Below the pieces are notes generated by a model. That model was not told the DNA's origin and made no database searches. It was given only the letters and a program-made list of their open reading frames with translations. From the NCBI RefSeq assembly GCF_004342445.1, contig NZ_SLWW01000012.1:1-64000 (forward strand): 64,000 nucleotides of DNA, written 5' to 3'. This document shows, in pieces, positions 55,824-64,000 of the stretch (positions are counted from its first letter, which is position 1; every line of letters starts with the position of its first letter). Origin of the DNA: Rhodovulum euryhalinum. Lineage in GTDB: Bacteria > Pseudomonadota > Alphaproteobacteria > Rhodobacterales > Rhodobacteraceae. Both the position numbers and the translations under genes were made by a program.

Positions 55824-56783
55824 ATGAACCGCGAGACCTCCATCGCCATCGGCCGCCGCGTCCTGACCACCGAGGCCGGAGCGCTGACCCTGCTGGCCGG
55901 GGCGCTGGACGACAGCTTTGCCGCCGCGGTCGAGCTGATCCTTGGCGCGGCGGGCCGGGTGATCGTGTCCGGCATGGGCAAGTCGGGGCATGTGGCGCGC
56001 AAGATCGCGGCGACCTTCGCCTCGACCGGCACGCCTTCGCATTTCGTCCATCCCGCCGAGGCCAGCCATGGCGACTTGGGCATGCTGGCCCGCGGCGACG
56101 TCTGCCTCGTGCTGTCGAATTCGGGCGAGACGCCGGAACTGGCCGACATCATCGCCCATACCCGCCGCTTCTCGATCCCGCTGATCGGGGTGGCCGGGCG
56201 CGCCGACAGCACCCTGTTGCGCCAGTCCGACGTGGCGCTGGTGCTGCCCGCCGCCGAGGAAGCCTGCCCGATGGGCCTGGCGCCTACCACGTCCACGACG
56301 ATGACGCTGGCGCTGGGCGACGCGCTGGCCGTGGCGCTGATGGAGCACCGGCAGTTCACGCCCGAGAATTTCCGCGCGTTCCACCCCGGCGGCAAGCTGG
56401 GTGCGCGGCTTTCCCGTGTCGGCGACCTGATGCATGCGGGGGAAGAGATGCCGCTGGTGGCCACGGGCACGCCGATGGCCGACGCTCTTCTGACCATGAG
56501 CCAGAAGAGCTTTGGCGTGGTCGGGGTCACGGATGCCGAGGGGCGGCTTTCGGGCGTCGTGACCGATGGCGACCTCAGGCGGCACATGGCGGGCCTGCTG
56601 GACCGCACCGTCGACGAGGTGATGACCGCCGATCCTCTGACAATCGACCCCGGCGCGCTGGCCGAAAGGGCGGTGGCGGTGATGAACGGGCGCAAGATCA
56701 CCTGCCTGTTCGTGGTGGGCGCGGATGGCCGGCCGCAGGGCATCCTGCACATCCACGACTGTCTGCGCGCGGGGGTCGCCTGA
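55824..56783 (+). CDS. kdsD: D-arabinose 5-phosphate isomerase (KpsF/GutQ family)
   Basis: The ATG at 55824 gives 319 residues: a SIS sugar-isomerase domain (VIVSGMGKSGHVARKIAATF, LSNSGETPEL) and two CBS domains at the C-terminus. The product feeds Kdo synthesis for lipopolysaccharide. It precedes lptC directly, as in many proteobacteria. Confidence 0.94.
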   Translation: MNRETSIAIGRRVLTTEAGALTLLAGALDDSFAAAVELILGAAGRVIVSGMGKSGHVARKIAATFASTGTPSHFVHPAEASHGDLGMLARGDVCLVLSNSGETPELADIIAHTRRFSIPLIGVAGRADSTLLRQSDVALVLPAAEEACPMGLAPTTSTTMTLALGDALAVALMEHRQFTPENFRAFHPGGKLGARLSRVGDLMHAGEEMPLVATGTPMADALLTMSQKSFGVVGVTDAEGRLSGVVTDGDLRRHMAGLLDRTVDEVMTADPLTIDPGALAERAVAVMNGRKITCLFVVGADGRPQGILHIHDCLRAGVA

Positions 56784-56786
56784 GGC

Positions 56787-57395
56787 ATGGCCTCGTATGA
56801 CAACGCCTATTCCCGTTTCATCGCGCTGGCCAAGATCGTGCTGCCGCTGGCCGCGCTGGGCATCCTGTCGACACTGTTCCTGATCTCGCGCGGGCCTGGC
56901 AACGGCGACGAGTTGCCCTATTCCCGCGTCGAGGTCGAGGAACTGGTGCGCGAACAGCGGATCGGTGCACCAAACTACGCGGGCGTGACCCGGGACGGCA
57001 CCGCCATAGCGCTGCGGGCAGATGCTGCCCGGCCCGATACTGGCAGCCCGGGGGGCGCCACCGCCGAGGCGATGCGCGCGCGGCTCGACATGCCGGACGG
57101 CAGCCATGCCGACATCTCCGCGGCGCACGGCATGCTGGACCCCGCAGCCGAAATCGCCGTGCTTGATGGCGGCGCGCGGATCGAAACCTCGACCGGCTAC
57201 CTTGTGCAGGCCGAAAGCCTGACATCGGCGCTGGCCGAAACCGCCGTCACCGCCCAGGGACCGGTCACCGCAGAGGGACCGCCCGGACGGATCGAGGCCG
57301 CCACGATGCGGCTGAGCGCCGATCCCGCCAACCAGGGCCGGTACGTTCTGGTTTTCAACGGCGGCGTCAAGCTGGTATACGATCCGGAAGAATAG
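56787..57395 (+). CDS. lptC: LPS export protein LptC
   Basis: The 202-residue protein has one N-terminal helix (ALAKIVLPLAALGILSTLF) and a beta-jellyroll domain of the OstA type. It links the LptBFG ABC complex to LptA. It follows kdsD by three bases. Confidence 0.88.
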   Translation: MASYDNAYSRFIALAKIVLPLAALGILSTLFLISRGPGNGDELPYSRVEVEELVREQRIGAPNYAGVTRDGTAIALRADAARPDTGSPGGATAEAMRARLDMPDGSHADISAAHGMLDPAAEIAVLDGGARIETSTGYLVQAESLTSALAETAVTAQGPVTAEGPPGRIEAATMRLSADPANQGRYVLVFNGGVKLVYDPEE

Positions 57396-57411
57396 GGGAA
57401 AGGGACTGGTC

Positions 57412-57912
57412 TTGTCGTTTCGCGTCGCCTTGGCCACGCTGGCCCTCGCCCTGGATTCGTCCTTCGCCCTGGCCCAGGGCGCCGAGATCGCCTTCGGCGC
57501 GCTTGCCCATGATCGGACCCAGCCCGTCGAGGTCACCGCCGAGCGGCTGAGCGTCGACCAGACCGACGGTACCGCGGTGTTTACCGGCGGCGTGCTGGTG
57601 GGGCAGGGTGACATGCGGCTTTCGGCCGACCAGGTGCTGGTGGTCTATGACAGCCCCGAGGCCGCCTCGCGCCGCATCGCGCGGATGGAGGCGAGCGGCA
57701 AAGTTGTGCTCGCCCTTGGCGCCGAGGCCGCCGAGGCAGAGCGCGCGGTCTATACCATCGACAGCGGTACCATCGTGATGACCGGCAGCGTCCTGTTGAC
57801 CCAGGGCCAGAGCGCCATTTCGGGCGAACGGCTGGTGGTCGACCTGAACCGCGGCACCGGCGCGATGGAAGGGCGTGTGCGCACCGTGCTGCAACCCGGC
57901 GGGGCGCAATGA
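57412..57912 (+). CDS. lptA: LPS periplasmic bridge protein LptA
   Basis: A TTG at 57412 behind GGGAAAGGGA gives 166 residues with a signal peptide (ALATLALALDSSFALAQ). An OstA/LptA domain follows (QPVEVTAERLSVDQTDG, ARMEASGKVVL). It overlaps lptB by four bases. Confidence 0.9.
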   Translation: MSFRVALATLALALDSSFALAQGAEIAFGALAHDRTQPVEVTAERLSVDQTDGTAVFTGGVLVGQGDMRLSADQVLVVYDSPEAASRRIARMEASGKVVLALGAEAAEAERAVYTIDSGTIVMTGSVLLTQGQSAISGERLVVDLNRGTGAMEGRVRTVLQPGGAQ

Positions 57913-58673
57913 CGGCCGACCGGGCGGACCTGACCGTGGCCGAGGGCGCCGCGGGCCTGCGGGTCAGCGGCCTGCGCAAGAACTATCGCCGCCGCCCGGT
58001 GCTGCGCGACGTCAACCTGGCGCTCGACCGGGGCGAGGTGGTGGCGCTGCTCGGCCCGAACGGGTCGGGCAAGACCACATGCTTTTACGCCGTTGCGGGG
58101 CTGGTGATGCCCGAGGGCGGGCGCGTCACGATCGACGGGCGCGACGTGACCGGCCTGCCGATGTATCGCCGTGCGCGGATGGGGATCGGCTACCTGCCGC
58201 AAGAGGTCTCGATCTTCCGCGGGCTGAATGTCGAGGACAACATCCTGGCGATTCTCGAGATCGTCGAGGGTGACCCCCACAAGCGGCGCGAACGCCTGGA
58301 AGAGCTGCTGTCGGAATTCTCGATCGAGCATCTGCGCCGCGCCCCGGCGCTGTCGCTGTCGGGCGGCGAACGGCGGCGGGTCGAGATCGCGCGCTGCCTG
58401 GCGGCGAACCCGAAATACCTGCTGCTGGACGAACCCTTCGCGGGCGTTGATCCGATCGCGGTGGGCGAGATCCGTGCTCTGGTGGTTGATCTCAAGACCC
58501 GCGGGATCGGCGTGCTGATCACCGACCACAACGTGCGCGAGACGCTGGAAATCGTCGATCGCGCCTATATTCTGCACGACGGCAAGGTGCTGATGAGCGG
58601 CACGACGCAAGAGGTCATCCGCGACGAGAACGTGCGCCGGGTCTATCTCGGCCAGAGTTTCCGGATCTCGTGA
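57909..58673 (+). CDS. lptB: LPS export ABC transporter ATPase LptB
   Basis: The 254-residue ATPase has Walker A GPNGSGKTTCFY, signature LSGGERRR and Walker B YLLLDEPFAGVDP. It powers LPS extraction from the inner membrane with LptFG, not in the window. Confidence 0.96.
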   Translation: MTADRADLTVAEGAAGLRVSGLRKNYRRRPVLRDVNLALDRGEVVALLGPNGSGKTTCFYAVAGLVMPEGGRVTIDGRDVTGLPMYRRARMGIGYLPQEVSIFRGLNVEDNILAILEIVEGDPHKRRERLEELLSEFSIEHLRRAPALSLSGGERRRVEIARCLAANPKYLLLDEPFAGVDPIAVGEIRALVVDLKTRGIGVLITDHNVRETLEIVDRAYILHDGKVLMSGTTQEVIRDENVRRVYLGQSFRIS

Positions 58674-58683
58674 CGGCCGGCCC

Positions 58684-59958
58684 ATGAATTTCCGCCCCTC
58701 CCTCACGCCGCGTCCCGCGCAGGGCCTGCGCCTCACCCCGGGGCTGCGCAGCGGCCTGGCGATCCTGCGGATGCCCGCCGCCGACCTTGCCGCCGAATTG
58801 CGCGAGGCCGCGGCCGAGAACCCGCTGATCCGCCTGTCCGAGCCCACGCCGGACAGGGGAGCAGGCGGCGTTGCCCTGGCCGAGCTGCTGGCCGCGCCCG
58901 AGACCCTTGGCGAAAGGTTGCGCAGGCAGATCGCGTTGATGCCCCTCGATCCCGCCGTGGCCGCGATTGCACGGTTCCTGACCGGAGACGTGGACGACGA
59001 CGGCTATCTCGACCCCCAGGCCGCCGGAAATGTCGAGGCGATGGGCGCCGCACCCGGTCAGGTCGAATCGGCGATCGCGGCCTTGCAGGCCTGCGAACCG
59101 GCGGGCGTCGGCGCGCGCAGCCTTGAGGAATGTCTTGCGCTGCAATTGCGCGAACATGGCTTCCCCGAGGCCGAGGCGCGCGCCGCCTGTGCCCGCCTCG
59201 ACCTTCTCGCCGGGCAGCGGCTTGGCGAGCTTGCGGCGCTCATCGGCCTGGCCGAGGCGCGGCTGCGCCCGATGGCCGAGATGCTGCCCCGCCTGACCCC
59301 GCGCCCGGGCGACAGCCTGTCGGACGAGACCCTGCCGCCCGTGCCCGAGGTCATCGTCGAGCAGGGCCCGGACGGGGTGTTCTTTGCCGTGCTCGACCCC
59401 CATGCCCTGCCCCGGGCCGAACTGGACGCAGCCCTTGCGCACGGGCTTGGCCGCCGGCCCGACGCCGCGCGGATGCGTGAAAATGCGCTTGGGTGGATAC
59501 GGACCCTGCGCTTCCGCGCGCGTACCCTCGAGGCGGTGGTCCGGCAGATCGTCGCTGACCAGCAAGGCTTCTTCGCCAGGGGCCCCGACCACCTCGTGCC
59601 GATGACCCGCGCCGCCATGGCGTGCGCGCTTGATCTGCACCCATCGACGGTGGGCCGCGCGCTGGCGGGCAAGGCGTTGGTATTCCGCGGCGCGGTCCAC
59701 CCGCTGTCGCTGTTCGTGTCCCCCGCCCTGCCGGCCACCGGCGAGGATGCGGTCACCGCCTATGCGGTCCAGCGGCGGATCCGCAAGCTGGTCGAGGCGG
59801 AAGCACCCGGACGCATCCTGTCGGACGAACGGATTGCGGAACACCTGCGGCGCGAGGGCGTTGACATCGCCCGGCGAACTGTCGCCAAATACAGGCAATG
59901 CCTTACCATTCCGTCATCCTTCGAACGCAGGAGGCGAAAGGCCGGACAACGCGACTGA
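58684..59958 (+). CDS. rpoN: RNA polymerase sigma-54 factor
   Basis: The 424-residue factor has a Gln-poor N-terminal region with LRSGLAILRMPAADLAAEL, the core-binding domain, and the C-terminal RpoN box ARRTVAKYRQCL. It is shorter than E. coli RpoN (477), mainly in region II, as is usual in rhodobacteria. It sits after lptB in the conserved lptAB-rpoN-hpf-ptsN order. Some rhodobacteria have several rpoN copies; this is the housekeeping position. Confidence 0.95.
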   Translation: MNFRPSLTPRPAQGLRLTPGLRSGLAILRMPAADLAAELREAAAENPLIRLSEPTPDRGAGGVALAELLAAPETLGERLRRQIALMPLDPAVAAIARFLTGDVDDDGYLDPQAAGNVEAMGAAPGQVESAIAALQACEPAGVGARSLEECLALQLREHGFPEAEARAACARLDLLAGQRLGELAALIGLAEARLRPMAEMLPRLTPRPGDSLSDETLPPVPEVIVEQGPDGVFFAVLDPHALPRAELDAALAHGLGRRPDAARMRENALGWIRTLRFRARTLEAVVRQIVADQQGFFARGPDHLVPMTRAAMACALDLHPSTVGRALAGKALVFRGAVHPLSLFVSPALPATGEDAVTAYAVQRRIRKLVEAEAPGRILSDERIAEHLRREGVDIARRTVAKYRQCLTIPSSFERRRRKAGQRD

Positions 59959-59970
59959 TCCCGAACCCCG

Positions 59971-59998
59971 TTGACCCCGGCGCGCCCCACCTTTAACG
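59971..59998 (+). promoter_or_regulatory. Possible sigma-70 promoter of hpf
   Basis: TTGACC and TTAACG are 16 bases apart, 44 bases before the hpf start and after the rpoN stop. It would allow hpf-ptsN to be expressed without rpoN. Confidence 0.4.
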
Positions 59999-60041
59999 GG
60001 GGGCAACCCTGCCAGCGGCAGGATATCTCTCAGGAGGCAAG

Positions 60042-60605
60042 ATGCTCTACCAGATCAGCGGCAAACAGATCGACATCGGCGAGGCCCTTCAGACGCATGT
60101 CAAGGAAGAGCTGAATGCGGCGGTGAAGAAGTATGCCGAACGTCCGACCGACGCGAACGTGGTTTTCTCGCGCAACGCACACGAATACGTCTGCGAGGCC
60201 ACCGTGCACCTGTCCACGGGGCTGACCGCCCAGGCCAAGGCGCATGCCACCGAGATCTACGCCGCGTTCGACGGCTGCTGCGAAAAGATGGAAAAACAGC
60301 TGCGCCGCTACAAGCGCCGGCTGAAGGATCACCACCGCGACCGGGCAGAGCCGGTCGAACTGATGATGGCATCCTCCTATGTGCTGGCTTCGTCCGAGCA
60401 CGGGGATGAGGCAGAACCCGAGAGCCTGCAGCCGATGATCATCGCCGAGATGGAGACCCAGATCCCGGCGATCTCGGTCGGCGAGGCTGTGATGCAGATG
60501 GAACTGGCCGGCAAGGATCTTCTGGTATTCCGCAACGAGAAGACCGGCAAGATCAACGTCGTGCATACCCGCGATGACGGGAACGTGGGCTGGATCGACA
60601 CCTGA
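60042..60605 (+). CDS. hpf: Ribosome hibernation promoting factor, long form
   Basis: The 187-residue protein has the ribosome-binding HPF domain (about residues 1-100) and the C-terminal dimerisation domain of long HPF (MMIAEMETQIPAISVGEAVM-type region, FRNEKTGKINVVHTRDDGN). It pairs 70S ribosomes into 100S dimers in slow growth. AGGAGGC lies before the ATG. Confidence 0.93.
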   Translation: MLYQISGKQIDIGEALQTHVKEELNAAVKKYAERPTDANVVFSRNAHEYVCEATVHLSTGLTAQAKAHATEIYAAFDGCCEKMEKQLRRYKRRLKDHHRDRAEPVELMMASSYVLASSEHGDEAEPESLQPMIIAEMETQIPAISVGEAVMQMELAGKDLLVFRNEKTGKINVVHTRDDGNVGWIDT

Positions 60606-60622
60606 GCCTAAGCCGACCTGGC

Positions 60623-60642
60623 GCGCGGGCGCAGGCCCGCGC
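60623..60642 (+). promoter_or_regulatory. GC hairpin in the hpf-ptsN gap
   Basis: GCGCGGGC, GCAG, GCCCGCGC forms a perfect 8-bp hairpin 24 bases before the ptsN start. No T-run follows, so it may shape mRNA processing or ptsN translation rather than terminate. Confidence 0.45.
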
Positions 60643-60665
60643 AGCACCACAGAAGCGAGAGGCAC

Positions 60666-61133
60666 ATGCAGCTTTCAACCCTTCTGAAGCCCGAAGCCGT
60701 GCGGGTTTTCGGCACGATGTCCAGCAAGAAGCGCCTGTTCCAGGAACTGGGCGAGGTGGCGCAGACCGTCTATGGCCTGTCGGCCTCCGAGGCCGTCAAC
60801 GCGCTGCAGGAACGCGAAAGCCTTGGCCCGACGGGCGTGGGTCACGGCGTCGCGCTGCCCCATGCCCGGCTCGCCGGACTTGACAACGTCCGGGGCGCCT
60901 TCATCCGGCTGGAGAAGCCGATCGATTTCGGCGCGGTCGACCGGCAGCCGGTGGACCTGATCTTTGCGCTGTTTGCGCCGCAGGATTCGGGGGTTGACCA
61001 CCTCAAGGCGCTGGCGCTGGTGTCGCGCACGCTGCGCGATGCGACGGTCTGCGGCAAGCTGCGCGCAAACACCGATCCCGCGACGCTGCATGCGGTCCTG
61101 ACCGAGGCGCAGACCTCGAACCAGGCGGCGTGA
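60666..61133 (+). CDS. ptsN: Nitrogen PTS EIIA protein PtsN
   Basis: The 155-residue EIIA-Ntr protein carries the phosphorylated histidine in GVGHGVALPHARL. In its family it senses nitrogen and potassium state by phosphotransfer from EINtr and NPr, neither of which is in the window. Confidence 0.95.
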   Translation: MQLSTLLKPEAVRVFGTMSSKKRLFQELGEVAQTVYGLSASEAVNALQERESLGPTGVGHGVALPHARLAGLDNVRGAFIRLEKPIDFGAVDRQPVDLIFALFAPQDSGVDHLKALALVSRTLRDATVCGKLRANTDPATLHAVLTEAQTSNQAA

Positions 61134-61203
61134 GGCAGGAACGCGGACAATCCGGCTGGAACGTCTTGGCGACCGAACCGACCCCGGCATTTCCACTCTG
61201 GCG

Positions 61204-62640
61204 CTAGGTGCGCCAAGCGCCATAGCCGAATTCCAGGTAGTCGCGTTGATAGGCCGCGTGCGCGGCGGCCTCGATCTCGTCATCGTATACCGCCGCAAGC
61301 GGCACCGGCGCCCCATCGTCGGTCGCAGCGGGCAGGGCGGGCGGCGCCGCGCCCACCAGGGCGGCCAGCATCGCAAGCTCTGTCTCCAGGTGTTCCGCGC
61401 GAAGCACCATGTCGGGCTGGACGGCCTGGGTCATGCCATCTAGCACGCGGCTTTGGGATGCCCAACTCGCATCGACGCGAAGGCCGGTCTGCCCGGCGAG
61501 ATTGCCATGGAGAAACCGCAGGAAACCCAGAAACGCCGCGCGATGCGCCGCCGCGCCATATGCCGGCCCGGGATCGCCCTCGGGCAGCGGCACGCCGTAG
61601 CTCTTGCGCAGCGCGGCGCGGATCACCGGAAAGCTTCCCGGCCCGGTCGGCAACACATGCGCCGCAAAGGCCGCATGCGCGCGCACAAGCGGATGCATGA
61701 CCACGGTGAATGCCCGGTGCCCCGGGGCCTGCCGCTTCCATTGGCGGAGCGTCTTCTGGGTGAAGCCGCGGCGCAGCGCGCCTGTCTTCTTGCCGTCGAG
61801 CGCCGCAAGCCACGACTCGATCCGCGCCACCGGCCCGCCCGCGATCGGCAGGAACAGAAGCGGCGTTTCCGGCGCGGCCACATGGCCCGGAACGGCGGGC
61901 CCGCGGCGCGGCTCGAAACAGGGGGTGCGCGTAAGGTCGAACCGGTCGAGCGCGGCAAGCGCGGCCTCCATTTCGGAGAAGTTCACGACCTTCTTGGAAA
62001 GCGGCTCTGGGTTCTGCTTTTTCAGCCGGTCCGACACCGCCCCGAGCCGCGCCTCGACCCCGAGAAAGTGCAACAGCCCGTTCAGCACGTCCAGATCGGC
62101 GACATCCTCGTAGGCGAGGTAGAACGCCGTCTGTCCGCTGGTCTGCAGGCCCCGCATCAGCCGCAACTGGAACCCCTGAAGCCGGTCGAGGTGGTCGGCG
62201 AATTCACGTGCGTCGAACCGCACCCTGGCCGAGCGGGCATGCTTGATGTCGGTCAACCGCCACTGGCCGGTTTCGCCCGCGATCTTGCGCGAGACGTAGG
62301 TTTCGGCCGGATTGCGGGTCAGCACGATCTTGGCGCAGCGCCGGTCGGCCAGCACCCGGTCGAACACCCGCGGGTCGTGGTCATGGAAGAATCGGAACCC
62401 CGCCAGCCCGCCGTCCGCCCGGATCATCGCGTCCAGCAGCGTCCCGGGATCGCGGTCGCGCGTGGTCTGGTCGACCCCGAGAAGGGTGTCGCGCCCCTTG
62501 TGGCCGACGAAATGCGGGTTGAACGCTTCGCCGTGGCAGCGAACCCCCGGTACCGCGTTCAGGTTTTCCTCGAGAAAGTTCGAGCCGGTCCGCATCTCGG
62601 CGAAGATGACATAGCTGTCGAAGGGGCGGTCGGGGCTCAT
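61204..62640 (-). CDS. Sulfotransferase with a second, degenerate sulfotransferase-like half
   Basis: The 478-residue protein is about twice the size of a single sulfotransferase. Residues 1-250 are a Stf0/NodH-like domain, with the PAPS 5'-phosphosulfate loop in FAEMRTGSNFLEENL and the 3'-phosphate part in KIVLTRNPAETYVSRKIAG. Residues about 255-450 repeat the pattern of a Sulfotransfer_2 domain: LFLPIAGGPVARIESWL in place of the P-loop, FTVVMHPLVRAHAAFAAHVL, then SWASQSRVLDGM and LRAEHLETELAMLAAL. Its first loop lacks the usual Lys/Thr residues, so it is probably inactive. It starts one base after the GT14 stop. The target is probably a surface glycan. Confidence 0.8.
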   Translation of the reverse strand: MSPDRPFDSYVIFAEMRTGSNFLEENLNAVPGVRCHGEAFNPHFVGHKGRDTLLGVDQTTRDRDPGTLLDAMIRADGGLAGFRFFHDHDPRVFDRVLADRRCAKIVLTRNPAETYVSRKIAGETGQWRLTDIKHARSARVRFDAREFADHLDRLQGFQLRLMRGLQTSGQTAFYLAYEDVADLDVLNGLLHFLGVEARLGAVSDRLKKQNPEPLSKKVVNFSEMEAALAALDRFDLTRTPCFEPRRGPAVPGHVAAPETPLLFLPIAGGPVARIESWLAALDGKKTGALRRGFTQKTLRQWKRQAPGHRAFTVVMHPLVRAHAAFAAHVLPTGPGSFPVIRAALRKSYGVPLPEGDPGPAYGAAAHRAAFLGFLRFLHGNLAGQTGLRVDASWASQSRVLDGMTQAVQPDMVLRAEHLETELAMLAALVGAAPPALPAATDDGAPVPLAAVYDDEIEAAAHAAYQRDYLEFGYGAWRT

Positions 62641-62641
62641 G

Positions 62642-64000
62642 TCACTGCACCAGATAGGGGCGCCGCGGCCGGGGATGGGCGGCCGGCATCTCGTCGCCCG
62701 CCGGGAAATCGCCCATCAGGTAGGGCTTCATTCCCTGGTTCTTGAGGGTCTGCAGGAACTGTCCGAACCCCGTCAGATCGGCCATGCGCGGAACCTCGGT
62801 CAGGCGGGGCTGGGCACGGGGGGCGATCTCGTCGATCAGGATCTGCAACGGTTCCATCGGGTTCTGGACGAAATCGGCCATCGTCCAGATGCGCACCCGC
62901 GCACGGGTATGGGGCGAGCGCAGGATCTCGAGGTGGTGCGACTCGGTGCGCTGAAGCTGGGCCGCGCGCTTCCTGAGATCGACGAAGCCTCGCCTGGAGT
63001 GGAACAGCGGCACCGCCCAGGCCCCGGTGATCACCGAGATCTGGGCGTTCGGGTCGGTGGCCATGAACCAGCTTATCTCCTGCCGGTCGCCGGGGCCGAA
63101 CTGGAAACACTGCCGTTCACCCCGTGTATTCCAGACGAGGTTTGTCAGAAACGCCCGCGCGTTGTAGTCGCGCAGGCTTGCGCTGTCGGACAGCCCGCCG
63201 TTGCATACTGGCTCGCCGCCCGCGATCTCGGCCCGATCCGGGTGGAACAGGTGGCCATGCACGCGCGCACCCACCGTCCTGCCCAGCCAGTCCTCGAAAT
63301 CCTCGAACAGGTCGGAAAACCCCTCGAAGACCGAATAGGGTGCCGAGGTCCGGCCATTTTCCCACCCCTCGCGCGGGAATCGGCTTTGCATGTAGAGCCC
63401 GGCCCGCCCACGGGTGCGCCGCTCGACCGCCTTGGAGAACAGCCGGTCGATCCTGGCCGGATTCGGCTCGGCCCGGTTCGGCCCCCCGGCCTCTGTGCCG
63501 AGGAACGCGTCATAAAGCCGGTTCGCCTGCGGCCAGACCTTGCGCGCGACGAAACAGTCCGACCGGCGCAAAAGCTGAAGATGGTCGTCGTAGAAGATGT
63601 GCGGCTTGCCCTGGAAATCGAACTTGGACAGCGTCAGCGAGCGGCTTTCGATCCGGGTTGCATACTTGCGCACGAGGGTCTGGAAATAGCTTTCGTCCGG
63701 GATCCAGACGCGGCGGAAATAGCGCGTATAGTCCTCGCGCTGCGGATCGGCCAGGATCGCCGAAAGCGTCTGGCGCGTCAGGCACCACCATTGCGACCCC
63801 AGATGCGGCTCGATCCCCTTGGGAACCCGGCGCCGGACGCCGAGCCGCCGTTGCAGCCGGACATAGCCGTCGAACAACCGGCGCTGCCGCTTCCACGCGA
63901 AGGGAAAGCGCAGGCTGAACCGTTCGCGCCCCAGGCCGCCCACGGTCCAGTCCACCTCGTCGGCGATCACCGATTCGATGAAGTCGGTGCGCGGCCGTTC
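62642..64000 (-). CDS. GT14-like beta-1,6-N-acetylglucosaminyltransferase (partial, 5' end outside the window)
   Basis: About 450 residues are visible. The frame stays open to 64000 (ERPRTDFIESVIADEVDW precedes a GTG at 63970), so the start lies beyond the window. GSQWWCLTRQTLSAIL, PDESYFQTLV and FVARKVWPQA are the acceptor and DxE-type motifs of core-2/I-branching enzymes. The last 200 residues form an additional domain (DUF5928-like) with FLTNLVWNTRGERQCFQFG. It is co-directional with the sulfotransferase, so both probably act on one polysaccharide. Confidence 0.8.
   Translation of the reverse strand, partial: ERPRTDFIESVIADEVDWTVGGLGRERFSLRFPFAWKRQRRLFDGYVRLQRRLGVRRRVPKGIEPHLGSQWWCLTRQTLSAILADPQREDYTRYFRRVWIPDESYFQTLVRKYATRIESRSLTLSKFDFQGKPHIFYDDHLQLLRRSDCFVARKVWPQANRLYDAFLGTEAGGPNRAEPNPARIDRLFSKAVERRTRGRAGLYMQSRFPREGWENGRTSAPYSVFEGFSDLFEDFEDWLGRTVGARVHGHLFHPDRAEIAGGEPVCNGGLSDSASLRDYNARAFLTNLVWNTRGERQCFQFGPGDRQEISWFMATDPNAQISVITGAWAVPLFHSRRGFVDLRKRAAQLQRTESHHLEILRSPHTRARVRIWTMADFVQNPMEPLQILIDEIAPRAQPRLTEVPRMADLTGFGQFLQTLKNQGMKPYLMGDFPAGDEMPAAHPRPRRPYLVQ

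Noticed and set aside
1-64000. CRISPR arrays, intact insertion sequences or prophage genes
   Set aside because: No regularly spaced repeats, transposase or phage structural genes were seen anywhere in the window.

Overview
The window comes from a high-GC alphaproteobacterium of the Rhodobacterales (Rhodobacter/Paracoccus/Roseobacter relatives). The petABC cytochrome bc1 operon, PetP/PetR regulators, a TRAP transporter, the lptC-lptA-lptB-rpoN-hpf-ptsN order, the xseB-ispA-dxs block and codon use all point that way. Nearly all of it is densely packed core genome with many 1-4 nt start/stop overlaps. No intact mobile element, CRISPR array or prophage is visible.

Layout. 1-700: the tail of a probable molybdate-binding (TOBE/Mop) protein and a DUF2478 gene with a Mo-box-like palindrome. 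855-3058: an exbB-exbD-tonB energy-transduction operon whose tonB is frameshifted in a G8 tract. 3059-4026: a small accessory scar holding the 3' end of a type III restriction gene and AT-richer DNA, flanked by tRNA-Arg(CCT). 4140-9177: a LacI regulator, then a TRAP transporter (dctPQM) with an unusual TM2/coiled-coil/DctQ fusion and a strong operator-like palindrome. 9381-11434: a P1B-4 metal ATPase and tRNA-Lys. 11546-14649: dapF, mtaB, a small protein and a GST. 14941-17706: petABC with terminator. 17763-21116: thiBPQ under a TPP riboswitch. 21220-26428: aroC, a DMT exporter, an HU-type protein, amn, an SDR and rpmG. 26533-28576: two DUF533 paralogues, palindromic repeats and rnpB (RNase P RNA).

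28583-39639: AmpD-like amidase, lipoprotein, gatA/gatC, purU, ceramidase-like membrane protein, UPF0173 hydrolase, then HDAC-like/xseB/ispA/dxs (isoprenoid precursor supply) and petR/petP. 39823-46314: ilvE, a diheme cytochrome c with a PQQ-type sugar dehydrogenase, a DMT exporter, queG, a GST and mtgA. 46357-52942: glutamate synthase gltB and gltD with a GFA-family gene between them. 53171-61133: uppP, an NDUFA9-like protein, tRNA-Leu(CAG), rnd, and the envelope/regulatory block kdsD-lptC-lptA-lptB-rpoN-hpf-ptsN. 61204-64000: a two-domain sulfotransferase and a GT14-like glycosyltransferase that runs off the window, probably building a sulfated surface glycan.

The most unusual items are the poly-G frameshifted tonB next to the tRNA-Arg-linked restriction-gene scar, the TM2-coiled-coil-DctQ fusion, the sulfotransferase with a degenerate second sulfotransferase-like half, and two copies of a conserved 3' element (GAGTATTTT...CCAAGAAGAAG plus GC hairpin) directly after stop codons. 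No clearly new multi-gene system was found.
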